DNA from: Prevotellaceae bacterium
Lineage (GTDB): Bacteria; Bacteroidota; Bacteroidia; Bacteroidales; UBA932
NCBI GenBank assembly: GCA_031284065.1
Contig: JAITAP010000057.1
Coordinates: forward strand, 1-10,971
Direction of reading: 5' to 3'
Length of the DNA: 10,971 nt
In this document: one piece after another, positions 1 to 5,820 of the stretch
Position numbering within the stretch: position 1 is the stretch's first letter
Layout of the letters: every line of letters begins with the position of its first letter
Position numbers and translations under genes: made by a program
Notes under the pieces: generated by a model
Databases searched by the model: none
What the model was told of the DNA's origin: nothing
The model's input: the letters and a program-made list of their open reading frames with translations, nothing else

Positions 1-25
1 ATTCAAAATTCTCAATTCTCAAGCG

Positions 26-228
26 CCGTCCCGTAGGGACGGAATGTTGGTAGAAAACGGATACCCCCCTCTCATCCCCCGTCCCGTAGGGACGGAATGT
101 AAAAACGGGACGGAAGAAAAAATGTGTAACGGTGGCATTTTCTACCAACATTCCGTCCCTACGGGACGGGGAAAACGAGAGGGGGGGGGGGTATCCGTTT
201 TCTACCAACATTCCGTCCCTAACGGGAC
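26..228. repeat. Inverted cluster of four GTCCC-GTA-GGGAC palindromic repeats
   Basis: Four copies of a 17-bp palindrome, CCGTCCCGTAGGGACGG or its complement, lie at 26-42, 79-95, 153-169 and 213-228; the last has one extra A and an incomplete end. Copies one, three and four carry the same flank, read on one strand or the other as TTTTCTACCAACATTCCGTC. The two left copies point one way and the two right copies the other, so 28-100 and 148-228 form a long, nearly perfect inverted repeat around a spacer of about 47 bp. The right arm differs mainly by a G run expanded to 11 at 181-191. No transposase is present. It resembles a non-autonomous palindromic element such as a MITE or REP-like cluster, but that is inference. 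Confidence 0.85.
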
Positions 229-244
229 TTGCCCGGCGTCAGCC

Positions 245-298
245 AATTCAAAATTCAAAATTCAAAATTCAAAATTCAAAATTCAAAATTCAAAATTC
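245..298. repeat. Tandem heptamer repeat (TTCAAAA)n
   Basis: TTC triplets recur exactly every 7 bp at 247, 254, 261, 268, 275, 282, 289 and 296, giving seven perfect TTCAAAA units and a partial one. A short ATTCAAAATTCTC tract of the same kind opens the window at 1-13, so the palindrome cluster at 26-228 is bracketed by similar sequence on both sides. Reading frames across it give only low-complexity peptide and are not genes. Confidence 0.9.
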
Positions 299-367
299 TC
301 ATGGGCACATTCCCAACGGGTTGTGTGGCTTGAATACATTGTTTAACCTTACATAACACCTTGACTC

Positions 368-398
368 TTGCACCGTACTTCCAAAATTCCCACCTTTG
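368..398 (+). promoter_or_regulatory. Putative Bacteroidota-type promoter for the tetR gene or operon
   Basis: CACCTTTG at 391-398 matches 7 of 8 positions of the Bacteroidota -7 element TAnnTTTG. CTTG at 367-370 matches the -33 element (TTTG) at a spacing of 20 bp, close to the known spacing. Transcription would start near 405, about 45 bp before the tetR ATG. The match is good, but such short motifs also arise by chance. Confidence 0.5.
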
Positions 399-448
399 CA
401 AAAATTAATCGAATTATTAAACAGCAAAATTAAACAACGAAATTAAAT

Positions 449-1078
449 ATGCCTACTAATAACCATACCGATACGGAGCAAGCCATTTTGAACGCTGCCG
501 AAGAGGTGTTTCTCAACAAAGGTTTTGCTATGGCAAAAACGGTGGATATTGCCAAGCTTGCGGGCGTAAATCAGGCGTTGCTGCACTACTACTTCCGGAC
601 AAAAGACAACTTGTTTGAGGCGGTGTTTGCGCACAAAGTACAGAGCGTGATTTCTACCGTGTTCGAGGTGCTGGGAAAAGATATTCCGCTGATGGAAAAA
701 ATCAGGATGCAGGTAGAGCTGCAATTCGATTTTTTGCTGAGCAACCCCAAAGTGCCGTTTTTGATTATCAGCGAAATAGCCCGCGTGCCCCAGCGCGTCG
801 AAAATATTAAGCAAGTGGTGGGTAAACATGTACAGCAAATAATCGAAAAGTTGCAGGCGGAGCTGGACGAGGCGCACAGGGAGGGGAAAATCCGCAAAAT
901 ATCTGCCCTCAATTTGTTGGTGAATATGCTATCACAAAATGTTTTACTGTTTTTAGTGTATCCTATTTTTCAGTCATTCACGAATATGTCCGACAGCGAT
1001 TTGAAAAAATTTATAGCAAACAGAAAGCAGGAAAACGTTACGTGCGTTCTGAACAGCCTGAAAGCAGATGAAAGTTAA
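449..1078 (+). CDS. TetR/AcrR-family transcriptional regulator
   Basis: A 209-residue protein of usual TetR length. The N-terminal DNA-binding domain covers about residues 8-55: a helix containing AILNAAEEVFLNKGF, then a helix-turn-helix at 31-50 (TVDIAKLAGVNQALLHYYFR) and the family's typical KDNLFEAVF continuation. The rest is helical and variable, as expected of a ligand-binding and dimerisation domain. It is the first gene of a co-directional efflux cluster, 92 bp before the TolC gene, and so probably represses this cluster, much as CecR (YbiH) sits beside ybhGFSR in E. coli. Orthology to CecR is inferred from context only. The stop codon falls in an AGTTAAAA tandem tract, so the last residues may have been shaped by the repeat. 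G+C is lower than in the exporter genes. Confidence 0.92.
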   Translation: MPTNNHTDTEQAILNAAEEVFLNKGFAMAKTVDIAKLAGVNQALLHYYFRTKDNLFEAVFAHKVQSVISTVFEVLGKDIPLMEKIRMQVELQFDFLLSNPKVPFLIISEIARVPQRVENIKQVVGKHVQQIIEKLQAELDEAHREGKIRKISALNLLVNMLSQNVLLFLVYPIFQSFTNMSDSDLKKFIANRKQENVTCVLNSLKADES

Positions 1079-1128
1079 AAGTTAAAAACTAAAAGTTAAA
1101 AACTAAAAGTTAAAAACTAAAAGTTAAA
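1074..1128. repeat. 14-bp tandem repeat at the tetR stop codon
   Basis: Three perfect copies of GTTAAAAACTAAAA occupy 1081-1094, 1095-1108 and 1109-1122, with partial units on both sides (GTTAAAA at 1074-1080 and GTTAAAG at 1123-1129). The tetR TAA stop at 1076-1078 is inside the first partial unit. The tract fills more than half of the tetR-tolC gap. No hairpin or promoter stands out in it. Confidence 0.9.
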
Positions 1129-1139
1129 GGTTCCTCAAC

Positions 1140-1164
1140 AACTTCTATGCTTCTAAACTCCTAA
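1140..1164 (+). repeat. Dispersed AACTTCTA-type repeat, copy 1
   Basis: This 25-bp stretch, which ends in TTCTAAACTCCTAA, is almost identical to the reverse complement of 10458-10483 upstream of recA, some 9.3 kb away. It lies directly in front of the tolC start codon. It is part of a repeat family also seen in degenerate form throughout 10451-10602. Confidence 0.75.
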
Positions 1165-1170
1165 AAAGTT

Positions 1171-2481
1171 ATGAAAACAAAAAATACTTTTCGCTTGCTC
1201 CTTGCGAGCTGTGGGGCGGCTTTCGCGCTTTTGCGCAGCGTTTCGCTTGAGGCGCATCCTCCCGTCACCCTTGAGCAGTGCCGGGCGCGAGCGCAGGCAT
1301 GTTACCCGCTGGCCAAGCAGCGCGGCTTGGTCGAAAGGGCAATGGAGCTCAGCGTTTCCAACCTCAACAGAGGCTACCTGCCGCAGGTTTCGCTGGCGGT
1401 CAAAGCTTCGTACCAGTCGGATGTAACGCAAATCCCGATAGATTTTTCCAAAATTCCCAGCATGGGCGGCGTCAACATTCCCAGCCTGAGCAAAGACCAG
1501 TACGGCGCCACGCTCGACGTAACCCAAACGGTGTGGGACGGCGGCGCTATCAGCGCACAGAAAAAAACGGCAAGGGCGAGCTCGGCCGTCGAAGCGCGTC
1601 AGGTGGAGGCGGACCTGTACGCCCTTAACGAAAAAGTCAACCAGCTCTACTTTGGTATCCTGCTGGCGGACGAACAGCTGCGGCAAAGCGCCCTGCTGGC
1701 GGACGAGCTGCAACGCGGCTACGGCCGCACGGCGAGCTACATCGCAAACGGCCTTGCCGGACACGCCGATCTGGACGCCGTAAAGGTGGAGCAGCTGAAC
1801 GTTAGCCAGCGCCAAGCGCAGCTGCGGGGGGACAGAAAGGCGTACTGCGAAATGCTGTCAGCCCTGACGGCAATGCCGGATACAGCCTTTTGGAGCGTGG
1901 AAAAGCCGCCGGACGATTTGCCGCAGCTCCTGCAAACGGATAGCCTCCCCAGCCTGCGGCTGCTCGACGCGCAACGCCGCTACCTCGACGCGCAAAAAGA
2001 AAACATTCGGGCTGCCACCCTCCCCAAGCTGGGGCTGTTTGCGCAGGGCGGCTACGGCAAACCCGGACTTAACATGCTGACCAACGAGCTGTCTCCGTTT
2101 TACATTGCCGGAGCGCGGCTCTCGTGGAGTTTCGGCAGCCTGTACACGCAGGCCAACGAGCGCAAAAAAATAGAGGTGAAAAAAAGCACGGTGGCGGTGC
2201 AAACGGAAAGCTACATGCTCAACCTCAACATGCAAAAGGCGCAGCTGACGGCAACCATACAGAACATTCGCGATATGATGAAGATGGACGACGAAATTAT
2301 TGCGCTGCGCGAAAGCGTGAAGAAAGCGGCGGAGGCAAAGGTGGCAAACGGAACCCTTAGCGTAACGGAGCTGCTGCGCGAAGTAACCGCCGAAAATCTG
2401 GCAAGGCAGGCAAGGGCGCTGCACGAGGTGGAGCTGATGATGGCTATTGCCGGGTACCGGCAGCTGCTCAACGGACAATGA
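1171..2481 (+). CDS. TolC-family outer-membrane efflux channel protein
   Basis: A 436-residue protein. It forms the outer-membrane channel of a tripartite exporter and spans the periplasm as a helical barrel. Residues 1-28 are a signal sequence, probably cut after LEA. The mature start, PVTLEQCRARAQACYPLAKQ, is the typical TolC/OEP opening (T-L-[ED]-x-[CA]-x-x-x-A). Two OEP-like halves follow: long Ala/Gln/Leu-rich helices around 140-235 (LYFGILLADEQLRQSALLAD and after) and around 330-430 (ending GTLSVTELLREVTAENLARQ and a helix), separated by LPKLGLFAQGGYG, a typical beta-strand segment. Length is normal for Bacteroidota. An LASC motif at residues 11-14 resembles a lipobox, but it lies too early in the signal to be convincing. 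The gene precedes the adaptor by 33 bp, so it is probably dedicated to this exporter; the E. coli ybh operon lacks one. Confidence 0.92.
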   Translation: MKTKNTFRLLLASCGAAFALLRSVSLEAHPPVTLEQCRARAQACYPLAKQRGLVERAMELSVSNLNRGYLPQVSLAVKASYQSDVTQIPIDFSKIPSMGGVNIPSLSKDQYGATLDVTQTVWDGGAISAQKKTARASSAVEARQVEADLYALNEKVNQLYFGILLADEQLRQSALLADELQRGYGRTASYIANGLAGHADLDAVKVEQLNVSQRQAQLRGDRKAYCEMLSALTAMPDTAFWSVEKPPDDLPQLLQTDSLPSLRLLDAQRRYLDAQKENIRAATLPKLGLFAQGGYGKPGLNMLTNELSPFYIAGARLSWSFGSLYTQANERKKIEVKKSTVAVQTESYMLNLNMQKAQLTATIQNIRDMMKMDDEIIALRESVKKAAEAKVANGTLSVTELLREVTAENLARQARALHEVELMMAIAGYRQLLNGQ

Positions 2482-2514
2482 ACAAACATTTACAAATAAA
2501 AACCAAAAAAAATC

Positions 2515-3465
2515 ATGAGAACAATGCTAAACGGTAATCGCCGGCTGAAGAGCGGTTATTTTCAACTTCCGGCCGTCCGCTGCCGATTGATTTTCGCGCT
2601 GCTGCTTGCCTCGTCGTGCGGCGGGAGGCAGCAAAAGTACGACGCCACAGGCGTATTTGAGGCTACAGAGGTAACCGTATCGGCGGAGGCAACCGGCAGG
2701 CTGCTGTGGTTCGACGCAGAGGAGGGTATGCTGCTGCAAGCCAACCGGCAGGTGGGCTGCGTGGATACCACGCAGCTGCGCCTGCAACGGCTACAGGTGC
2801 AGGCACGCATCAAGGCAACGCAGAGCCGCCACGTGGACATACCCATCCAAACCGCCGCCCTCGAGCTGCAAATAGCTACGGCAAAAACCGAGCTGCGCCG
2901 CTTTGAGAATCTCCTTAAATCCGACGCAGCTACCCAAAAGCAGGTGGACGACATCCGCGCACAGGCGGCGTTGCTGGAGACGCAGCTTGCCGCGCAAAAG
3001 TCGGCAATGGAAACGGGCAACAAAGGCGTTGCCGACGAAACGCTTGCGCTAAAGGCGCAGCTGGCGCAGCTCGACGACCAGCTGCAAAAGTGCGCCATTA
3101 CAAGCCCCACCGCAGGAACAGTGCTGGCAAAATATGCGCAGCCGGGCGAGCTGGTAGCGCCGGGAAAAGCGCTGTTCAAAGTGGCAAATCTGGAGAACAT
3201 GACGCTCCGAGCCTACATTACCTCAAGCCAGCTTACGCAGGTGAAAATCGGGCAGCGCGTAAAGGTATTTTCCGATTTTGGCGAAAAAGACATGAAAGCC
3301 TACGACGGCGCTATCACGTGGATTTCGGACAAAGCCGAGTTCACCCCCAAAACCATCCAGATTCGCGATGAGCGCGCCAATCTGGTTTACGCCATAAAGA
3401 TTACCGTCAAAAACGACGGGTACCTCAAGCGGGGAATGTATGGGGAATTGATAATTACGAATTAG
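2515..3465 (+). CDS. HlyD/YbhG-family periplasmic adaptor (membrane fusion protein), probable lipoprotein
   Basis: A 316-residue membrane-fusion protein that would link the inner-membrane ABC permeases to the TolC channel. The N-terminus has a hydrophobic signal (24-32) ending in LASSC, so Cys35 is a likely lipidation site with a relaxed lipobox. Next come the first half of a biotinyl-lipoyl-like domain (about 50-88, VTVSAEATGRLLWFDAEEG), a coiled-coil hairpin (about 88-192, rich in Gln, Ala and Leu with heptad spacing), the second lipoyl half (SPTAGTVLAKYAQPGELVAP, about 197-216) and a beta-barrel domain (NLENMTLRAYITSSQLTQVK onward). It is the equivalent of YbhG. The start at 2515 gives the full signal; an in-frame ATG at 2524 is an alternative. 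The last residues, ELIITN, are encoded by an AT-rich stretch that is part of an inverted repeat, so the natural C-terminus may differ in relatives. Confidence 0.93.
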   Translation: MRTMLNGNRRLKSGYFQLPAVRCRLIFALLLASSCGGRQQKYDATGVFEATEVTVSAEATGRLLWFDAEEGMLLQANRQVGCVDTTQLRLQRLQVQARIKATQSRHVDIPIQTAALELQIATAKTELRRFENLLKSDAATQKQVDDIRAQAALLETQLAAQKSAMETGNKGVADETLALKAQLAQLDDQLQKCAITSPTAGTVLAKYAQPGELVAPGKALFKVANLENMTLRAYITSSQLTQVKIGQRVKVFSDFGEKDMKAYDGAITWISDKAEFTPKTIQIRDERANLVYAIKITVKNDGYLKRGMYGELIITN

Positions 3466-3479
3466 ATATTTACGTAATT
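3453..3479. repeat. Small inverted repeat across the hlyD stop codon
   Basis: AATTACG at 3453-3459 and CGTAATT at 3473-3479 are perfect 7-bp arms enclosing the TAG stop of the adaptor gene at 3463-3465. The stem is too AT-rich and short to be a convincing terminator, and the next gene follows on the same strand. Confidence 0.5.
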
Positions 3480-3526
3480 GCAGGATTTTCAAAATTTACA
3501 AATTGTGAAATTCTAAGCTCAAAAAC

Positions 3527-4450
3527 ATGTCAACCGAGAATATTGCTACAATCAGCTGCCGGCAGCTAAGCAAGCGCTACGGCAAGGTGGAAGCCTTGCG
3601 CAACGCCTCGTTCGAGGTGGGGCGCGGCGAAATATTTGGCTGCATTGGCCCCGACGGTTCCGGAAAAAGCACGCTGTTCCGCATCCTTACCACCCTGCTT
3701 CGCGCCGATAGCGGCGGGGCAACCGTTGAGGGTTTGGACGTTGTGAAAGATTATCACGCCATACGCAACCGCCTTGGGTACATGCCCGGCCGCTTTTCGC
3801 TTTATCAGGACCTGAGCGTGGAGGAAAATCTGAACTTTTTTGCCTCAATATTCAACGTTACCATTCGCGAAAACTACCCGCTGATACGGGATATTTACCG
3901 GCAGCTGGAGCCGTTCAAGAGCCGGCGGGCGGGCAAGCTGTCGGGCGGAATGAAGCAAAAGCTGGCGCTGTGCTGCGCCCTCATCCACAAGCCCTCCGTG
4001 CTGCTGCTGGACGAGCCCACAACCGGCGTTGACCCCATTTCGCGCAAAGAGTTTTGGGACATACTCGCGCAGCTGCGGCGGCAAGACATTACCATCGTGG
4101 TCTCCACCCCCTACATGGACGAGGCTTTGCGCTGCGACAGGATTGCGCTGATGCGGGAAGGCGCCGTCCTCAAAATCGAAACGCCGGAGCGCATTATCAG
4201 CCAATTTCCGCAAACGCTGTGGTCGGTGCAGGGCGACCCAATGTATAAGCTGCTAACGGATTTGCGGCGGCACGAGGATATTATCTCCTCCTACGCCTTT
4301 GGCGATGCGCACCACGCAACGGTGCGGAGCGAGCGAATCACCCCCTTGCAGCTCGAAGAAAACCTCAAAATGCTGGGCTACCTCAACGTTGAGGTGAAAA
4401 AAATTCAACCCACAATCGAAGATTGCTATATTGCAATGATTAATGATTAA
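3527..4450 (+). CDS. ABC transporter ATP-binding protein, YbhF N-half type (degenerate Q-loop and H-loop)
   Basis: A 307-residue nucleotide-binding subunit. Motifs: Walker A GPDGSGKST at 41-49, signature LSGGMKQKL at 138-146, Walker B VLLLDEPTTGVDP at 158-170. Two usual residues are missing. The Q-loop reads YMPGRFSLY, with Gly88 where Gln is expected, and the switch loop reads VVSTPYMDEA, with Pro195 where His is expected. As I recall it, the N-terminal half of E. coli YbhF also has GPDG in Walker A, an intact LSGGMKQKL and a non-His switch residue, though it keeps the Q-loop Gln. This protein therefore fits that half, here as a separate gene. Residues 225-307 are an extra C-terminal domain typical of this group. 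The likely partner is the second ATPase at 5005. The stop codon lies inside the left arm of a 35-bp hairpin. Confidence 0.94.
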   Translation: MSTENIATISCRQLSKRYGKVEALRNASFEVGRGEIFGCIGPDGSGKSTLFRILTTLLRADSGGATVEGLDVVKDYHAIRNRLGYMPGRFSLYQDLSVEENLNFFASIFNVTIRENYPLIRDIYRQLEPFKSRRAGKLSGGMKQKLALCCALIHKPSVLLLDEPTTGVDPISRKEFWDILAQLRRQDITIVVSTPYMDEALRCDRIALMREGAVLKIETPERIISQFPQTLWSVQGDPMYKLLTDLRRHEDIISSYAFGDAHHATVRSERITPLQLEENLKMLGYLNVEVKKIQPTIEDCYIAMIND

Positions 4451-4537
4451 TGATTAATGATTAATGGGCTGACGCACGCCGTTTGCGTTTAGCTATAATC
4501 AGGCGTTAGCCTATTAATCATTAATCATTAACCATTA
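4441..4537 (+). repeat. 35-bp-stem hairpin spanning the ABC 1 stop codon
   Basis: The left arm 4441-4475 (repeated ATTAATG then GGGCTGACGC) pairs with the right arm 4503-4537 (GCGTTAGCC then repeated ATTAATC). Of 35 pairs, 32 are Watson-Crick, two are G-U in the plus-strand RNA and one is an A-C mismatch. The 27-nt loop has its own small hairpin, ACGC-CGTTT-GCGT at 4476-4488. The TAA stop of the upstream ATPase (4448-4450) is inside the stem. No U-tract follows, so it is not a textbook terminator. It could stabilise the upstream mRNA, attenuate transcription or serve as an RNase III site; these are inferences. Confidence 0.85.
4458..4524 (+). repeat. 67-bp direct repeat, copy 1 (upstream of the four-helix gene)
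   Basis: Identical over 67 bp to 4919-4985, an offset of 461 bp. It contains the core GGGCTGACGC ... GCGTTAGCC stem and the TAGCTATAATCAG loop. It separates the ABC 1 gene from the four-helix-bundle gene. Exact identity of a non-coding repeat suggests recent duplication or gene conversion. Confidence 0.95.
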
Positions 4538-4564
4538 ATCATTAATTAATAATCAATAAAAAAA

Positions 4565-4921
4565 ATGAAACAGAATATTTTGAAAGAAAAATCCTTTAAG
4601 TTCGCGGTACGGGTTGTGAATTTATACAAGCATTTGTGCGATGAGAAGAAAGAATTTATTTTATCCAAACAAGTTCTGCGTAGCAGTACGTCGATAGGCG
4701 CTATGGTGCGCGAGGCGGAATACTCGGAAAGCAGAGCTGACTTTATACATAAAATGGCTATTGCCCAAAAAGAAATCAACGAAACCATCTATTGGTTGGA
4801 GCTATTGTGCGCAACGGAATTTTTGACGGACAAAGAGTTTGACAGCATCCACAGCGACGCTGTAGAACTTATAAAAATGATAACAAGCAGCATCAAAACC
4901 GCCAAAAACAATATTGGATGA
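4565..4921 (+). CDS. Four-helix-bundle protein (23S rRNA intervening-sequence / S23 family)
   Basis: A 118-residue all-helical protein, the usual length for the family first found in open frames within 23S rRNA intervening sequences. Diagnostic stretches are KSFKFAVRVVNLYKHL (helix 1, about 9-24), SKQVLRSSTSIGAMVREAEY (helix 2, 34-53, with the conserved R-S-x-T-S-I-G-A and REA), SRADFIHKMAIAQKEINETI (helix 3) and YWLELL. Helix 4 ends the protein. There is no enzyme motif; members are thought to be RNA- or nucleic-acid-binding oligomers, and the DGR protein Avd has a similar fold. It interrupts the exporter operon between its two ATPase genes, has lower G+C than they do, and is flanked by identical 67-bp repeats. 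Its TGA stop (4919-4921) is the first triplet of repeat copy 2. It therefore looks like an inserted cassette rather than an exporter part. Confidence 0.9.
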   Translation: MKQNILKEKSFKFAVRVVNLYKHLCDEKKEFILSKQVLRSSTSIGAMVREAEYSESRADFIHKMAIAQKEINETIYWLELLCATEFLTDKEFDSIHSDAVELIKMITSSIKTAKNNIG

Positions 4922-4985
4922 TTAATGGGCTGACGCACGCCGTTTGCGTTTAGCTATAATCAGGCGTTAGCCTATTAATCATTAA
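4919..4985 (+). repeat. 67-bp direct repeat, copy 2, with 18-bp hairpin
   Basis: Identical to 4458-4524. Here the stem is 18 bp: left arm 4919-4936 (starting with the TGA stop of the four-helix gene) with right arm 4964-4981, including two G-U pairs in the RNA. ATTAATC units continue from the right arm almost to the ATG of the second ATPase at 5005. The left arm lacks the extra ATTAATG units seen in copy 1, so the two hairpins differ in length. Confidence 0.95.
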
Positions 4986-5004
4986 CCATTAATCATTAAT
5001 CATT

Positions 5005-5727
5005 ATGAGTGTTATTTACGCCGAGAATCTTACCAAACGCTTCGGGAATTTCACCGCAGTGAACTGCATTACGTTCAGCGTGGAGCGGGGGGAGATTTTT
5101 GGGTTTTTGGGCGCTAACGGCGCAGGGAAAACTACCGCCATGCGCGTGTTGTGCGGGCTGAGCAAGCCCACTTCGGGCAGGTGCGTGGTGGCGGGCTACG
5201 ACGTTGCCCGCGAAACGGAAAAGGTGAAGCGAAGCATTGGCTACATGAGCCAAAAATTTTCGCTGTACGAAGATTTAAAGGTTTGGGAAAATATTCGCCT
5301 GTTTGCCGGAATTTACGGCATGGGCGACAAAATGATTGCCTTAAAAACCGAGCAAACGCTTACCCACCTCGGGTTTGAGGCGGAGCGCAATACGCTCGTA
5401 AAAGCCCTGCCCTTGGGGTGGAAGCAAAAGCTGGCTTTTTCGGTCGCCATTTTTCACGAACCGGAGGTGGTGTTTCTCGACGAGCCTACGGGAGGCGTTG
5501 ACCCGGCCACGCGCCGCAAGTTTTGGGAGATGATTTATCAGGCGGCGGAGCGCGGCATTACCGTTTTTGTAACCACCCACTACATGGACGAGGCCGAGTA
5601 CTGCAACCGCGTTTCCATTATGGTTGACGGGCGAATTGAGGCGCTCAACACGCCCAAAAACCTGCGGCAGCGGCTCAACGCTCCCAACATGGACGCCGTT
5701 TTTCAGCGTCTGGTGCAGGCAAGCTGA
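5005..5727 (+). CDS. ABC transporter ATP-binding protein, YbhF C-half type (degenerate signature motif)
   Basis: A 240-residue nucleotide-binding subunit with Walker A GANGAGKTT (36-44), Q-loop YMSQKFSLYEDL (Gln83), Walker B VVFLDEPTGGVDP (155-167) and switch loop FVTTHYMDEA (His192). The signature motif is not LSGGQ but LPLGWKQKL (135-143). As I recall it, the C-terminal half of E. coli YbhF has the same LPLG-type signature with Q and H intact, so this is probably that half as a separate gene. It complements the first ATPase exactly: its Walker A, Q and H would face the good LSGG of ABC 1 in a heterodimer. The start is 20 bp after repeat copy 2, with no Shine-Dalgarno sequence. A 93-bp gap separates it from the permease genes. 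Confidence 0.95.
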   Translation: MSVIYAENLTKRFGNFTAVNCITFSVERGEIFGFLGANGAGKTTAMRVLCGLSKPTSGRCVVAGYDVARETEKVKRSIGYMSQKFSLYEDLKVWENIRLFAGIYGMGDKMIALKTEQTLTHLGFEAERNTLVKALPLGWKQKLAFSVAIFHEPEVVFLDEPTGGVDPATRRKFWEMIYQAAERGITVFVTTHYMDEAEYCNRVSIMVDGRIEALNTPKNLRQRLNAPNMDAVFQRLVQAS

Positions 5728-5820
5728 CGTTGGACAGCTAAAGCAACTTCGCTTTTACGCAAAAATGTAAATAATTGAATTTCAACGCATTGATTAGCAT
5801 TGTGAAAACAATAGAAACCT

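Noticed and set aside
26..228. CRISPR array
   Set aside because: The repeats change orientation, spacing is irregular (about 36 to 57 bp between cores), the cores are short palindromes and no cas gene is nearby.
44..356. Two overlapping plus-strand reading frames of 100 and 74 codons in the repeat cluster
   Set aside because: They run entirely through palindromes and the TTCAAAA tandem tract; the peptides are low-complexity repeats of the DNA.
1153..2489. Long minus-strand frames opposite the TolC gene, and similar ones opposite hlyD, the ATPases, the permeases, the phosphatase-fold gene and recA
   Set aside because: They are shadow frames caused by high G+C coding on the other strand; none shows domain motifs.
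4458..4985. Diversity-generating retroelement, because the four-helix protein resembles Avd
   Set aside because: No reverse transcriptase and no template/variable repeat pair with adenine-specific differences; the two 67-bp repeats are identical and non-coding.
5775..5802. Promoter in front of the YbhS-like gene (TTG ... TAGCATTG)
   Set aside because: The -7 match is 7 of 8 but the spacing to the TTG is only 17 bp and the -33 element is incomplete; not convincing enough to list.
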